Assembly: GCA_020631395.1 (NCBI GenBank)
Contig: JAHDHI010000001.1
Location: 1-64,000 of the forward strand
DNA from: Bizionia sp.
Lineage (GTDB): Bacteria > Bacteroidota > Bacteroidia > Flavobacteriales > Flavobacteriaceae
Direction of reading: 5' to 3'
DNA length: 64,000 nt
This document shows, piece after piece, positions 44,837 to 53,293 of the stretch. The notes below the pieces were generated by a model. It was not told the origin of the DNA, made no database searches, and was given only the letters and a program-made list of their open reading frames with translations. The translations under genes and the position numbers were made by a program. The stretch's first letter is position 1, and every line of letters starts with the position of its first letter.

Positions 44837-46432
44837 TTAGTTTTTTTCAATTAGATGCTCTACCAGCCTAAAAGCCATTGCTGTAAGCGTAAGGGTAGGA
44901 TTTACTGCACTTCCAGTAGGAAAGGCAGCATTGGAACATACATATAGGTTATTGGTTTCATGCACTTTCATATACTTGTCGGTCACACTGTTTTCTGGAC
45001 TCGTTCCCATGCGGGCAGTCCCAGTTGTGTGGTGTCCTCCTGGTTTGTCAACACGGGAAGATGTTACTTCCAAGCCCATCTTTTCGATGATTTGCTCCAA
45101 TAGCTTCAAACGATCGTTGGCATTTTTCATTTCTTCATCTGTTCTACTAAAATGCACGGTCGTTTGAGGCAATCCAAAACGATCTACCCCTGGCTTTGAC
45201 TCCAATCGGTTACTGTATTTTCCTTTTTCTTCCAAAAAGGCTTGAATGTTAACCGTCATTTCTCCATAGACGATTTCGTCGATTTCTTCCCTCGTTTTTC
45301 CCTCTATCATCAATTTAGCAATATCGGTATTGGGGGTCGTACGGTTTTTGAACATGAATATCTTCCCTTTCTTTTGATGCTCTTTCGTGTTGTAGCTATG
45401 GGACATCAAAGTTGGAAAATCGTATTCTTGAAACCATCCATTTGGATTTGACTTTGCCTTGCCCACCACATTCAACATGGAGTGCGATACCACGAAACGT
45501 CCAACCAAATCATTGTCGTTGCCAATGCCATCTTTCCAATGTTTGCTTTTAGATGCCCTCAATAGCTTGGGAACGTTGTATGCACCCGAAGCCAATATCA
45601 CGGTATCACCACAAACGGTATGTTCTTCCCCTGTCAAGTTATCCGTATAGGTAACGGAATCCATGTTTGCTTTGCTTTCTGCATTCACCTTGTGAACTGG
45701 AGAATTCACACGGACTTCAAAATTGACGAATCTTACATCACCCTTCAAATCATCCAATACGTACTGCGCATTGAAACGTCCTCCGATGGGACAGTATTTG
45801 CAGGTACCCGTAGTCATGCATTTTCGGTAGCGTGCAATGGGCATCTTTCCTGATTTTATCTTGCTTTTCGTGCCTGGATCCATGTCACCATCTTGATAGA
45901 CCACATCCAATTGTTCCCAAGCCTCGATCATTTCTCCATCGGCAGCCGTCCATTGGAAAGGCGGTACCGAATATGGTTTCGACCTAGGAATCCAATTGGC
46001 ATCGTTGTCCCCACAAACCGATAGATAAGCTTCGGCATCGTTGTAATATTTTTCCAAATCTTCGTAATCGATCGGCCAATCTGCTCCTTCCCCCGTATTG
46101 GTGAATAGGTTGAAGTCTTCAGGTCTGAAACGCAAACACCACGCTCCCCAATGCATCGTAGAGCCTCCATAGGCCTTGACACGTACTCCATCCGTCTGAT
46201 AGTCTATGTTACCCGTCGAATCTGCTTCCCATTTTTGATCGTAGGTAAACGTATAAGGTCGTTCTCCACGTGTAATGTAATCCCACCAAAAACGCCTGTC
46301 TTTCGCAACAATTTCTGGACCTGCTTCCAATATCAATATGGAAGTATCATTTTTATGTTCCAACAAACCTTTGGCAATTGTGGCTGCGGCAACTCCACCT
46401 CCAACAATTACATAGTCAAATTGTTTTTTCAT
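44837..46432 (-). CDS. GMC family FAD oxidoreductase
   Basis: A 531-residue flavoprotein. The FAD dinucleotide-binding site is at the N-terminus (YVIVGGGVAAATIAKGLLEH, then LILEAG). GMC motifs include MHWGAWCLRF near residue 95. The catalytic end is GGHHTTGTARMG, then SNAAFPTGSAVNPTLTLTAM with His and Asn. The central part has a CMTTGTCKYCPIGGRF segment with four Cys, reminiscent of glucose/fructose dehydrogenase-like members. Relatives oxidise alcohols or sugars. The previous gene overlaps its start by 4 bp and probably encodes its partner subunit. Confidence 0.9.
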   Translation of the reverse strand: MKKQFDYVIVGGGVAAATIAKGLLEHKNDTSILILEAGPEIVAKDRRFWWDYITRGERPYTFTYDQKWEADSTGNIDYQTDGVRVKAYGGSTMHWGAWCLRFRPEDFNLFTNTGEGADWPIDYEDLEKYYNDAEAYLSVCGDNDANWIPRSKPYSVPPFQWTAADGEMIEAWEQLDVVYQDGDMDPGTKSKIKSGKMPIARYRKCMTTGTCKYCPIGGRFNAQYVLDDLKGDVRFVNFEVRVNSPVHKVNAESKANMDSVTYTDNLTGEEHTVCGDTVILASGAYNVPKLLRASKSKHWKDGIGNDNDLVGRFVVSHSMLNVVGKAKSNPNGWFQEYDFPTLMSHSYNTKEHQKKGKIFMFKNRTTPNTDIAKLMIEGKTREEIDEIVYGEMTVNIQAFLEEKGKYSNRLESKPGVDRFGLPQTTVHFSRTDEEMKNANDRLKLLEQIIEKMGLEVTSSRVDKPGGHHTTGTARMGTSPENSVTDKYMKVHETNNLYVCSNAAFPTGSAVNPTLTLTAMAFRLVEHLIEKN

Positions 46433-46968
46433 GTGTTGTCATTTTTTAAGTTATCGGTATCTGGTTCATAGGCACGTACCCTGGAAAGACGGTTATAGCG
46501 TGTCCCTCCCAAGAAACCGTGATAGTTCTTTGCTTGTTCGCCTCCATTTTTTGTTCCCCAGCTTTTAAATCCACCAGCAGTAATTTGCATTCGGATAAAT
46601 TCATTGACCACGTATATCTTACAGTGTGCCAATCTAGTGGTAGGTGGAGCATCATTGTCGATGCCGCTTTCAAAGAACAATTTTTTAAAAGCATCTTCCT
46701 TACCGTACATTTCATACAATTCATTCAAAACATAAATTGCATTTACATATTCACCTGCATAATTGGGTGCGTTTTCAGTTTTCGCCTTCAGCATTTCATA
46801 CCATGAGCTTCTTTGGTTGTTCGAATTGTAAATTGTATTGGACCAATTCTTACCAATGGCTTCAAATATGTCCCAAAGCGCTTCTTTGTTTTGGTGCGTA
46901 AGGTGTTGACCTTCGGCAAAGATCAATCCTGCCGAAAGTTTTTCATTACAGACAGAGCCTCCTATCAT
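46429..46968 (-). CDS. probable small subunit of the GMC oxidoreductase
   Basis: A 179-residue mainly helical protein overlapping the GMC start by 4 bp. Membrane-bound GMC dehydrogenases (gluconate, fructose, glucose types) have a small helical subunit encoded directly before the flavin subunit; this protein has the right size and place. No Tat or Sec signal is visible, although the first residues (MIGGSVCNEKLSAGLIFAEG) are odd. Recognisable pieces are YVNAIYVLNELYEMYGKEDA and GFLGGTRYNRLSRVRAYEPD. The role is inferred from position, not from a clear family match. Confidence 0.55.
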   Translation of the reverse strand: MIGGSVCNEKLSAGLIFAEGQHLTHQNKEALWDIFEAIGKNWSNTIYNSNNQRSSWYEMLKAKTENAPNYAGEYVNAIYVLNELYEMYGKEDAFKKLFFESGIDNDAPPTTRLAHCKIYVVNEFIRMQITAGGFKSWGTKNGGEQAKNYHGFLGGTRYNRLSRVRAYEPDTDNLKNDNT

Positions 46969-47008
46969 AATAAATAAAGTGTTTTAATTAGTAATCGTTG
47001 ATTTTATC

Positions 47009-48622
47009 TTATCGGAATAATTCGCGTTCCCTTAAATGCAATGTTCCTGCTTTGAAATACACGTCGGTCCAAGAATCGTCTGTTGCCAAAAAATCACTAA
47101 ACACGACATTGTCTTCTTCTATGCCATGATTCTTCATGTAATCCCTAAACTCAAAATGATTGAAAAGGCGTGAGAACTCGGTGAGATACACATCTACCAC
47201 CCCTTTGTCTCCTCGAATGATTACCATGTTCTCATCATTGTTCTTGGTAGAGGCCGTAGAGAAGTTTGCCGACCCTGTAATCAATGTAGGATCATCGGTT
47301 AGCGGATCTATGAACAAATACTTAGTATGGAGGTATTTTACATGCTCGTTCAAGCCTGTTAGATGTTCTGCTTCCCACCCAGTAAGATGTTCTTCCTTTA
47401 TTTCATCTTCAGTCAATGTGGCCCCCAATGCAATTTTATTGTTTGGGGTATCTTTGAATACATCAAAGGTATTTCCTTCATGCTCCAACAAGATGTACCT
47501 AAAAGAGTCATTATCCACGCTCATGATATCGGCAAAATCCTGATTTACACCAAAAGCAGCTGTAAATCCTATGGATTTCTTGGCTTCTTCTATTTGCTTT
47601 CCATACCATTCCAAAGCGCCTAAATCTGGCCTTGGGCTAAAAATTGGAGTAATTCCCTTTTTCACCTCTCCTTCCGGCGTCGGGGAATATTCTTGGTTCA
47701 AGGGACGTATCTCCTTCATTGTGGGATTTGCGGACAAACGTGTCCAATATTGAAAATAATCTTGGGCAACGACTATGTCCCTAACGATGTGCCCCACGTT
47801 GGACTGTCCAAAAATGCCTCCTTTGGTGAAATTGGTAGAACCAGTCCAAACCTCTATTGGTTTACCCTTGTAAAGCAGAACGATGTACTTGTTATGTTTG
47901 ATTGAAGAGTTTGAAGATCTAGGAATCATCAATTTTTCAATGCCAGGAACATTTGCAATGGCTTTATCCGTATTTTCCCACGGCCCCCTATTTGATCTAT
48001 CATATATGATTTTAACATCTGCCCCAGTCAAGGAAGCATCGTACAAAGCCTGAATGACAGGAACATAATCAAACTCGTATGCCGCAACGCGCAATCCGAA
48101 GTCTTCGCCTTTGGCTTGAGCTATGAAGGCTAGCATAGCCTCTTCCAAACCTCTCGACAACCATTTGTAGGCTTCGTTGTTGGGTACCAAATCAGGGTTT
48201 TTGTTGTTAAACTTCCTAGCGTAGGCTTGCCCTACGGATCCTCTATTGAAAAACACTCCATGGGTCCCCGAATTTGGATCTTCTGTAGAAATCGCAACAG
48301 TCACGACATCTCCATATCTCATGTTATCTTGTGTTCCATAGACTGGCGTAGCAGAATATTCGTATTTAGTATTGGGAGTCGCTTGGTAATCCCCCCATAG
48401 AAATGCTTGGATTAAGTTTGCATTGCTTTCCTTTCCTTTTTTTTCAAATTCTTTCAATCCCTTAAGGTCTAGGACTTCTCCGGATGAGACGTCTCTACGT
48501 TTGAAATGGAAACCCAACAATTCCTTTCTAGCGTTTTGGTCTACATCCAAACAAAGGAGGGAAATGTGAGTTCCTGTTATTACGTGTAATGAAACACCAT
48601 TTACTTGATTTCTTAATCTCAT
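47009..48622 (-). CDS. phospholipase D-like (HKD) protein
   Basis: A 537-residue protein with two PLD-type halves. The first catalytic motif is KHNKYIVLLYKG (about 245-256), followed by VWTGSTNFTKGG; the usual Asp after HxKx4 is a Leu. The second is YLHTKYLFIDPL with a complete HxKx4D, followed by ITGSANFSTAST. Relatives cut or transfer phosphodiesters in lipids or nucleic acids. It lacks a signal peptide and lies second in the operon, 40 bp before the GMC small subunit gene. Whether it acts on lipids here is open. Confidence 0.85.
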   Translation of the reverse strand: MRLRNQVNGVSLHVITGTHISLLCLDVDQNARKELLGFHFKRRDVSSGEVLDLKGLKEFEKKGKESNANLIQAFLWGDYQATPNTKYEYSATPVYGTQDNMRYGDVVTVAISTEDPNSGTHGVFFNRGSVGQAYARKFNNKNPDLVPNNEAYKWLSRGLEEAMLAFIAQAKGEDFGLRVAAYEFDYVPVIQALYDASLTGADVKIIYDRSNRGPWENTDKAIANVPGIEKLMIPRSSNSSIKHNKYIVLLYKGKPIEVWTGSTNFTKGGIFGQSNVGHIVRDIVVAQDYFQYWTRLSANPTMKEIRPLNQEYSPTPEGEVKKGITPIFSPRPDLGALEWYGKQIEEAKKSIGFTAAFGVNQDFADIMSVDNDSFRYILLEHEGNTFDVFKDTPNNKIALGATLTEDEIKEEHLTGWEAEHLTGLNEHVKYLHTKYLFIDPLTDDPTLITGSANFSTASTKNNDENMVIIRGDKGVVDVYLTEFSRLFNHFEFRDYMKNHGIEEDNVVFSDFLATDDSWTDVYFKAGTLHLRERELFR

Positions 48623-48675
48623 TGGTTATGGTTTTAAATTGGTTAAGGGTAACGATTTTTGTTGTAGTAGGTATT

Positions 48676-48882
48676 CTATTGTTGTTGCAGTTCTTCTTTG
48701 TATAAAAATCCAGAGTTAGATGAAGATTTTGAATGCTTATCGAAAATTAGGAAGAAAGCGATGCTTTTTCCATTGTTTCCTTCAATCGACAATGATAGTT
48801 CCTGCTCTTGTTGACCTTTTAAATCTTGAGTAGATTTTCTTGACAATCCAAAGTTTTTGACCCTAATTTTGTTTGTATACAT
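48676..48882 (-). CDS. small hypothetical protein leading the oxidoreductase operon
   Basis: A 68-residue protein with no signal peptide or membrane helix. It is rich in Ser, Gln and Lys (STQDLKGQQEQELSLSIEGN, then SIAFFLIFDKHSKSSSN). The spacing to the PLD gene (53 bp) and a promoter directly upstream suggest it opens the operon. No family is recognised. Confidence 0.5.
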   Translation of the reverse strand: MYTNKIRVKNFGLSRKSTQDLKGQQEQELSLSIEGNNGKSIAFFLIFDKHSKSSSNSGFLYKEELQQQ

Positions 48883-48909
48883 ATCTTTTATTCATTTAAT
48901 TATGTGCGA

Positions 48910-48940
48910 CAAATCAGCTTGGATTTCATTGAAGTCCAAA
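48910..48940 (-). promoter_or_regulatory. probable promoter of the 11-gene operon
   Basis: On the minus strand TTTG (48940-48937) is followed after exactly 19 bp by CTGATTTG (48917-48910), a -7 box with the TTTG intact but CT in place of TA. Transcription would begin near 48904 and leave a leader of about 22 nt. It fits the Bacteroidota TTTG-N19-TAnnTTTG consensus except for those two bases. Confidence 0.45.
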
Positions 48941-49048
48941 CATTTTGAATTTCCGCAATGCGAATAAATTTATTAGTATTTCTTTTAGGGAGAAGAAGTA
49001 ATAATATCATGAATATAATATTTTTTTAAGAAATAAAATGCTAACTCC

Positions 49049-49210
49049 CTATAAGTTCATGAAGATACGCCTATCAATACCCCATAAGGTGTTCAGTATA
49101 CGAGACATAGCGATTCCTTTTCTTATGATGATTTTTCGAGGGTCGTCAATTTGCTTCACATAGTTTCCTTTTGATTGAATTTGCGAAACAACCAATGGTG
49201 AAAATCCCAT
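49049..49210 (-). CDS. short ORF or gene fragment, unknown
   Basis: 53 codons from the ATG at 49210 to a TAG at 49049: MGFSPLVVSQIQSKGNYVKQ, then IDDPRKIIIRKGIAMSRILN and a WGIDRR end. The composition is protein-like, and the frame stays open six further codons upstream, so it may be the tail of a lost gene. No family is recognised and no promoter is obvious. Confidence 0.25.
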   Translation of the reverse strand: MGFSPLVVSQIQSKGNYVKQIDDPRKIIIRKGIAMSRILNTLWGIDRRIFMNL

Positions 49211-49251
49211 CTTGGATATGGCCGTCAAGTAAATAAATTATCATTATATTG

Positions 49252-49296
49252 AATGCCGCGTTCTTTTTTTGAATCAAAATTGAACGGCATTTTTTA
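49252..49296. terminator. terminator-like hairpin
   Basis: AATGCCG and TTC pair with GAA and CGGCATT across an A/T-rich loop, followed by TTTTTT. The stem shares its AATGCCG / CGGCATT ends with the hairpin at 39511-39548. Here no plus-strand gene ends upstream within 10 kb, so its client is unclear. Confidence 0.5.
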
Positions 49297-49333
49297 TTGA
49301 AGCGAAAACCATTAATTTAAATACCATTCCATA

Positions 49334-50470
49334 ATGGAAGAAAGAAAACGTTTATTGATCGGAGAAGGCAAAATAAGTGGCTACCTTTCCATTTTCCTTG
49401 CCATAATCTCTCTCGGGTTTGTTATCTGTGCCTATTTCCCCGATGTATTCACAACAAAGAATTTCAGGGACATCTATGATCCTCAAATCGTGAAATGGGC
49501 CATTTTGGGAGTTCTGGTTCTATCATTCGCTTTTGCTTTCACCAGTTTCATCCTAAGCAAGAGAAAGCGTTATGGCTTCATATCCACCGTAATTATAGCT
49601 GCCACCATTTTTATAGGCTCTGCGTTACCGGAAACTTCCGGAATTCAAGATAAATCTGTCACCATTGGTTTGGATTGGCTATTGATAGACATCCTCGTTT
49701 CCGCCATAGTATTCATTCCCATCGAATTGTTCTTGCCCAAACGTCTCAACCAATCGAAATTTCATAGCGAGTGGCATACCGATTTGGTTTATTTCATAAT
49801 AAGCCATCTATTGATACAGGTTACCGGTGTAATCATACAAATGCCAGCCGTCTTTGCCTTCAAGGGCATTGGTTTGGAGAGCTTTCACGACAACATACAA
49901 TCCATCCCTTTCATTCCACAATTGTTCGTAGCCTTGTTGGTGTCCGACCTATTCCAGTATACGGCACATTACTTTTTCCACAAAGTTCCTTATTTGTGGC
50001 GTTTTCATGCCGTGCATCACTCTACGAAGCATTTGGATTGGTTGGCTGGTTCCAGAACCCACTTTCTTGACTTGATAGTTGTTAGGGCCGTATCCTTCAT
50101 TCCCATATATGTATGTGGATTCAGTAGCTCGGTATTTCTTACCTACATCGTCATCGTCTCCTTTCAAGCCGTACTTGCACATTCCAATACTCGCATCAAC
50201 TTTGGATTCCTCAAATATGTGTTCGTGACACCGCAATACCATCATTGGCACCATTCCGACGACCCAAAGGCCTATGACAAGAACTTTGCCATCCATTTCC
50301 CATTCATAGATATGATCTTCGGTACTTACTACCCTATGGGCAATACTTGGCCAGAAGGTACAGGCTTGGGCAATGTGAAGTTTCCCAAAGGATTCAGTAG
50401 GCAATTTATATACTCGTTTACTACCGACCCTTCCAAGGAACAGAATTTAAAAAACCCAAGCGAGCGTTAA
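49334..50470 (+). CDS. sterol desaturase / fatty acid hydroxylase family protein
   Basis: A 378-residue membrane enzyme with about seven helices. The di-iron histidine set is complete: HYFFHK (HX3H), HAVHHSTK (HX2HH), and QYHHWHHSDD (HHxHH) near the C-terminus. Family members add hydroxyls or double bonds to lipids using oxygen. The N-terminal 150 residues, with four helices, extend beyond the usual core. The gene is monocistronic and diverges from the oxidoreductase operon. It ends in a polar tail (TDPSKEQNLKNPSER). Confidence 0.88.
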   Translation: MEERKRLLIGEGKISGYLSIFLAIISLGFVICAYFPDVFTTKNFRDIYDPQIVKWAILGVLVLSFAFAFTSFILSKRKRYGFISTVIIAATIFIGSALPETSGIQDKSVTIGLDWLLIDILVSAIVFIPIELFLPKRLNQSKFHSEWHTDLVYFIISHLLIQVTGVIIQMPAVFAFKGIGLESFHDNIQSIPFIPQLFVALLVSDLFQYTAHYFFHKVPYLWRFHAVHHSTKHLDWLAGSRTHFLDLIVVRAVSFIPIYVCGFSSSVFLTYIVIVSFQAVLAHSNTRINFGFLKYVFVTPQYHHWHHSDDPKAYDKNFAIHFPFIDMIFGTYYPMGNTWPEGTGLGNVKFPKGFSRQFIYSFTTDPSKEQNLKNPSER

Positions 50471-50523
50471 TGAAAAACAGATTTTCCCTTAGACTATAAA
50501 AAGACATGCATCCAAGAGAAACA

Positions 50524-50543
50524 CCTCTTTTACATTAAAGAGG
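50524..50543. terminator. short hairpin between converging genes
   Basis: CCTCTTT-N6-AAAGAGG perfect 7-bp stem, 54 bp after the desaturase stop and 43 bp before the end of the minus-strand gene at 50586. There is no T-run, so termination is uncertain. Confidence 0.4.
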
Positions 50544-50585
50544 CTAATCTGATATCGCCGAAAACAATTTATCAAATTGAGAAAA

Positions 50586-51320
50586 TCAATAAAGGGCTAC
50601 GACTTTCAACAAGTCGGTAGAGGATGCTCCCATATAACTTGAAAATGAATCACTGGTACTGGTTCCATCTCCAGAAAACACATAACCATAAAAATGAAGA
50701 CTGTGGGTTCCTGCCGTAAGAAAAATGAATTCCGTGCTCTGGTTATAGGCAAATCCCGTAGGGGTGAAACCAAAAGAAGCATTGTTGCTATAGGTTTGAC
50801 CTGAATATCCATATGTTGTCGTAAAATTTGGAGTTGTTCCATCTCCCACATAGAAAAAATTGTGTGCGACTTTTGGTTTTCCATCTGTGACGGTTCCTGA
50901 TCCAATACGATTGTTAAAAGTAAGGCTTACGGAATAAGTGACCATTATCAATGCATCTTGTGTCAGGATGAAAGGAGCTGTTTGATAGACTTGAATACTA
51001 TTTCCTTCTCCTCCTGTCCCTGTCTGTACGTGTTGTCCAGTAGTTATAAAATCGTTGAAACTAAACAACAACTCTGCTCCTGCTGGCGTAGCTGGTAGAA
51101 TCAGATCTCCATTGGCATTGACATAAACAGCTTGATTTCTAACACCAGTGTTGACTGGGTTGTTGGTGCTATTCAAACCGTCGATTCGGATTGTTGAACT
51201 TGATCCAGCAACGTGCAATTCTTGCTGGGGATTCGTCGTACCAATTCCTACTTGACCATAAGACGTCATAGTTACAAATAGCATGGTAAAAACAATAAAG
51301 ATGGGAGCTTTAGGTTTCAT
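50586..51320 (-). CDS. exported beta-rich protein with VGIGTTNPQ repeat start
   Basis: About 244 residues from MKPKAPIFIVFTMLF at 51320; the frame is open further to 51386 but the internal Met gives a proper signal peptide (ending SYGQ). The mature N-terminus QVGIGTTNPQQELHVAGSSS is the motif found at the start of many Bacteroidota surface and tail-fibre-like proteins. The rest (about 95-244) is a Gly/Thr/Ser-rich beta domain with SFNDFITTGQHVQTGT and THSLHFYGYVFSGDG. No sorting domain is seen. Function unknown. Confidence 0.65.
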   Translation of the reverse strand: MKPKAPIFIVFTMLFVTMTSYGQVGIGTTNPQQELHVAGSSSTIRIDGLNSTNNPVNTGVRNQAVYVNANGDLILPATPAGAELLFSFNDFITTGQHVQTGTGGEGNSIQVYQTAPFILTQDALIMVTYSVSLTFNNRIGSGTVTDGKPKVAHNFFYVGDGTTPNFTTTYGYSGQTYSNNASFGFTPTGFAYNQSTEFIFLTAGTHSLHFYGYVFSGDGTSTSDSFSSYMGASSTDLLKVVALY

Positions 51321-51531
51321 AAAATAATAGTGATTTGGGTTATAAAGGGGGCTCCAAATGTCACTCATTAATTTAATTAAAAACAATAAAACAAGTATAC
51401 AAAAGGTATACAGTTTAAAAAAAATGGTCTAAAAAAAGTTTACTGGACATTTTCAATTAATCGCTATTCATCAAGCATTGGTTTGTAACATTTTTGATGA
51501 AACGATGTCAAATATTATAAACATATTGATT

Positions 51532-51825
51532 ATGACAGGAGGAGCAGGACATATTATGGACATGAACAATAGAATGAAACAAAACCGTTCTATGAAAACA
51601 TCCAAAAGGCAAAAATTCAAATCTAACAATCGAGATGCGATCTTTAACAACAATCGCAAAGAAGAAGGAATGTTCAGGGAAATACCTGAAAGAGACCTTG
51701 AAAAGCTAAAGAATGAAATAAGGCAGAAAACAAAACAACAACAACGAAAAGAGCTGCTCCTCATCTTAACGACGATGTTCATTGTTTTGCTAACCGTCAT
51801 TATTCTGTATATAAACCTCCTTTGA
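51532..51825 (+). CDS. small tail-anchored membrane protein
   Basis: 97 residues from MTGGAGHIMDMNNRMKQNRS at 51532; the frame opens earlier (51478) but the segment GGAGHIMDM looks like the family's N-terminus. The middle is basic and then charged (RDLEKLKNEIRQKTKQQQRK), ending in one hydrophobic helix (LLLILTTMFIVLLTVIILYI). The protein should be anchored by its C-terminus. Similar small proteins are common in flavobacteria and uncharacterised. It diverges from the gene at 50586. Confidence 0.65.
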   Translation: MTGGAGHIMDMNNRMKQNRSMKTSKRQKFKSNNRDAIFNNNRKEEGMFREIPERDLEKLKNEIRQKTKQQQRKELLLILTTMFIVLLTVIILYINLL

Positions 51826-51927
51826 TCTCTATTAAGCTTTTATTCAAAGATTTTATTAATGAATCAATGTAGAGTTCAACAATAAAATTGTGGAGTTGCC
51901 CCAACTTAATGAGAGGTCTAAAAAACA

Positions 51928-51952
51928 ATAAACCTCGTAAAAACGAGGTTTA
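51928..51952. terminator. intrinsic terminator
   Basis: AATAAACCTCG pairs with CGAGGTTTAT (9-10 bp) around a TAAAAA loop. It lies between the converging tail-anchored protein gene (plus) and DUF547 gene (minus) and can serve either. Confidence 0.65.
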
Positions 51953-52053
51953 TCTATATCATTTGCATCCTATTTTCATTTAGTTCCTTGAAAGTTGTCA
52001 TTCTTATATGAGAACACCTCAGTGAAACGCAAGGATGTGATGGGATTGTTTAA

Positions 52054-52758
52054 TTATTTGCGGTGTAAGTTCCAATCATACTCCATATAGAACAAATTGG
52101 TGGTTTGGTTAACCTTCCCGCTTCCCGAATACTTGTTAATGAAATGCTTGATGGCCTCTTCGCTTCCAAAATCATCTTTATACCACTCAAATATCTTGGA
52201 TATCTTGCTAGCATTCATATCTATCTTGTTTTTTGTCGGATCATTTATAAAGTTAATGGTTGCGGCTTCCAACTCTTGCTCTACAGTTTCTGGCTTATAT
52301 GCTGTCCTACTCAACATTGGAGATGATATTGTCGTAGCATAAAGTGCAAAGTTAACTCTGGGATCCCCCAAAGGTCTTAAAAGTTCATGTTGAATGAAAT
52401 CCAAAGATATTTTTCCTCCATCATAGTCAACAACGTCTATTTTAAAAGCATCTACTATGTAATTGATGCTTTTTATAGGGTAGTTTTCTGCCAATAGCTT
52501 TATGATGTTGGCATTGTAAAAGTTAATCCAGAAAGTCTTGTACTCACTCTTGCTCCATCCTTTGTTTGGAGAGATTTTAGAAAAATTTTGTGTAATGCTA
52601 TTCAACTCTTCTATGTTTTTCAAGACTTTGTCAAAGTTCACAACTCCTTTCGCCGAGACATGCCTTTTCAAAAAATCATCATATTTCGTTAAATCAATTG
52701 TCTGAGTAAATCCGCTCAGGCAAATAAATAATAGTAGTAGGGGCAAAATGCGTTTCAT
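52054..52758 (-). CDS. DUF547 domain-containing exported protein
   Basis: A 234-residue protein with a signal peptide at 1-18 (LLLFICLSGFTQ). The DUF547 core includes EYKTFWINFYNANIIKLLAE, YDGGKISLDFIQHELLRPLG, and PRVNFALYATTISSPMLSRT; the last two carry the conserved His and Arg-Asn-Phe. The fold is transglutaminase-like, but no activity has been shown. It is monocistronic, and a terminator follows. Confidence 0.88.
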   Translation of the reverse strand: MKRILPLLLLFICLSGFTQTIDLTKYDDFLKRHVSAKGVVNFDKVLKNIEELNSITQNFSKISPNKGWSKSEYKTFWINFYNANIIKLLAENYPIKSINYIVDAFKIDVVDYDGGKISLDFIQHELLRPLGDPRVNFALYATTISSPMLSRTAYKPETVEQELEAATINFINDPTKNKIDMNASKISKIFEWYKDDFGSEEAIKHFINKYSGSGKVNQTTNLFYMEYDWNLHRK

Positions 52759-53293
52759 AATATGATTTAATTATAGTTATTTATTAGTCAATATTTTTGA
52801 TGACACATTTCGTGCCCAATTATATCTTATTATTTTTTTAGTTTAATCTCTGGCTATAAAAGAGATGCCGTTTAAATCAACATTAGGGGTAAAGCCATTT
52901 CGGGCGTAAAAGTATATTATTTATATTTATTTTACAATTATATCTTATCCCGTTTCGTTAGTTGATAAAATTAACTAAAATGGTTCTTGTTATTTCCCTC
53001 TGTTCAAAATTGATGCCAATTTGAGAATGGGACATGGACAAAGGGGTATTTTTTCTTGCAACAGCTGAACTTTCAGCTGATTAACAATTCTGCTCGCGGA
53101 CATCCCAAACTTGGTTATAGGGGTTGGCTCATATCTCTTTTAATCAACTGATTTTTATAAATAAAATATGAGTAATTCTGGTTTCAACACATTAAAAAGA
53201 TAGATTAAGGTGTAGATTTTTCCTACATTTTTTACTTATACTTAGAACTGAACACTCTTCATTAAAACGACTAACAACCTTATTTGCAACACA
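52759..53293. other. 535-bp intergenic region with a palindrome
   Basis: No credible ORF. It contains an 18-bp perfect palindrome CAGCTGAA-CT-TTCAGCTG (53062-53079), listed as a separate finding, and a T-rich weak hairpin at 53211-53227. The 14-mer CAATTATATCTTAT occurs twice (52817 and 52935), probably by chance in such A/T-rich sequence. TTATTTG at 53282 could be the -7 region of the small ORF at 53294. Confidence 0.4.

Larger units (their letters stand above)
48883..49333. other. 450-bp intergenic region
   Basis: It holds the operon promoter (48910-48940), a short minus-strand ORF (49049-49210) and a terminator-like hairpin (49252-49296), each listed separately. Part of 49223-49260 resembles the sequence after the M28 peptidase stop at 39488, so this stretch may be a copy of a gene end. 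The A/T-rich section 48960-49040 shows nothing that I recognise. Confidence 0.45.

Noticed and set aside
52817-52948. Direct repeat CAATTATATCTTAT, two copies
   Set aside because: Only 14 bp of A/T-rich sequence in a 530-bp A/T-rich spacer; chance is likely.
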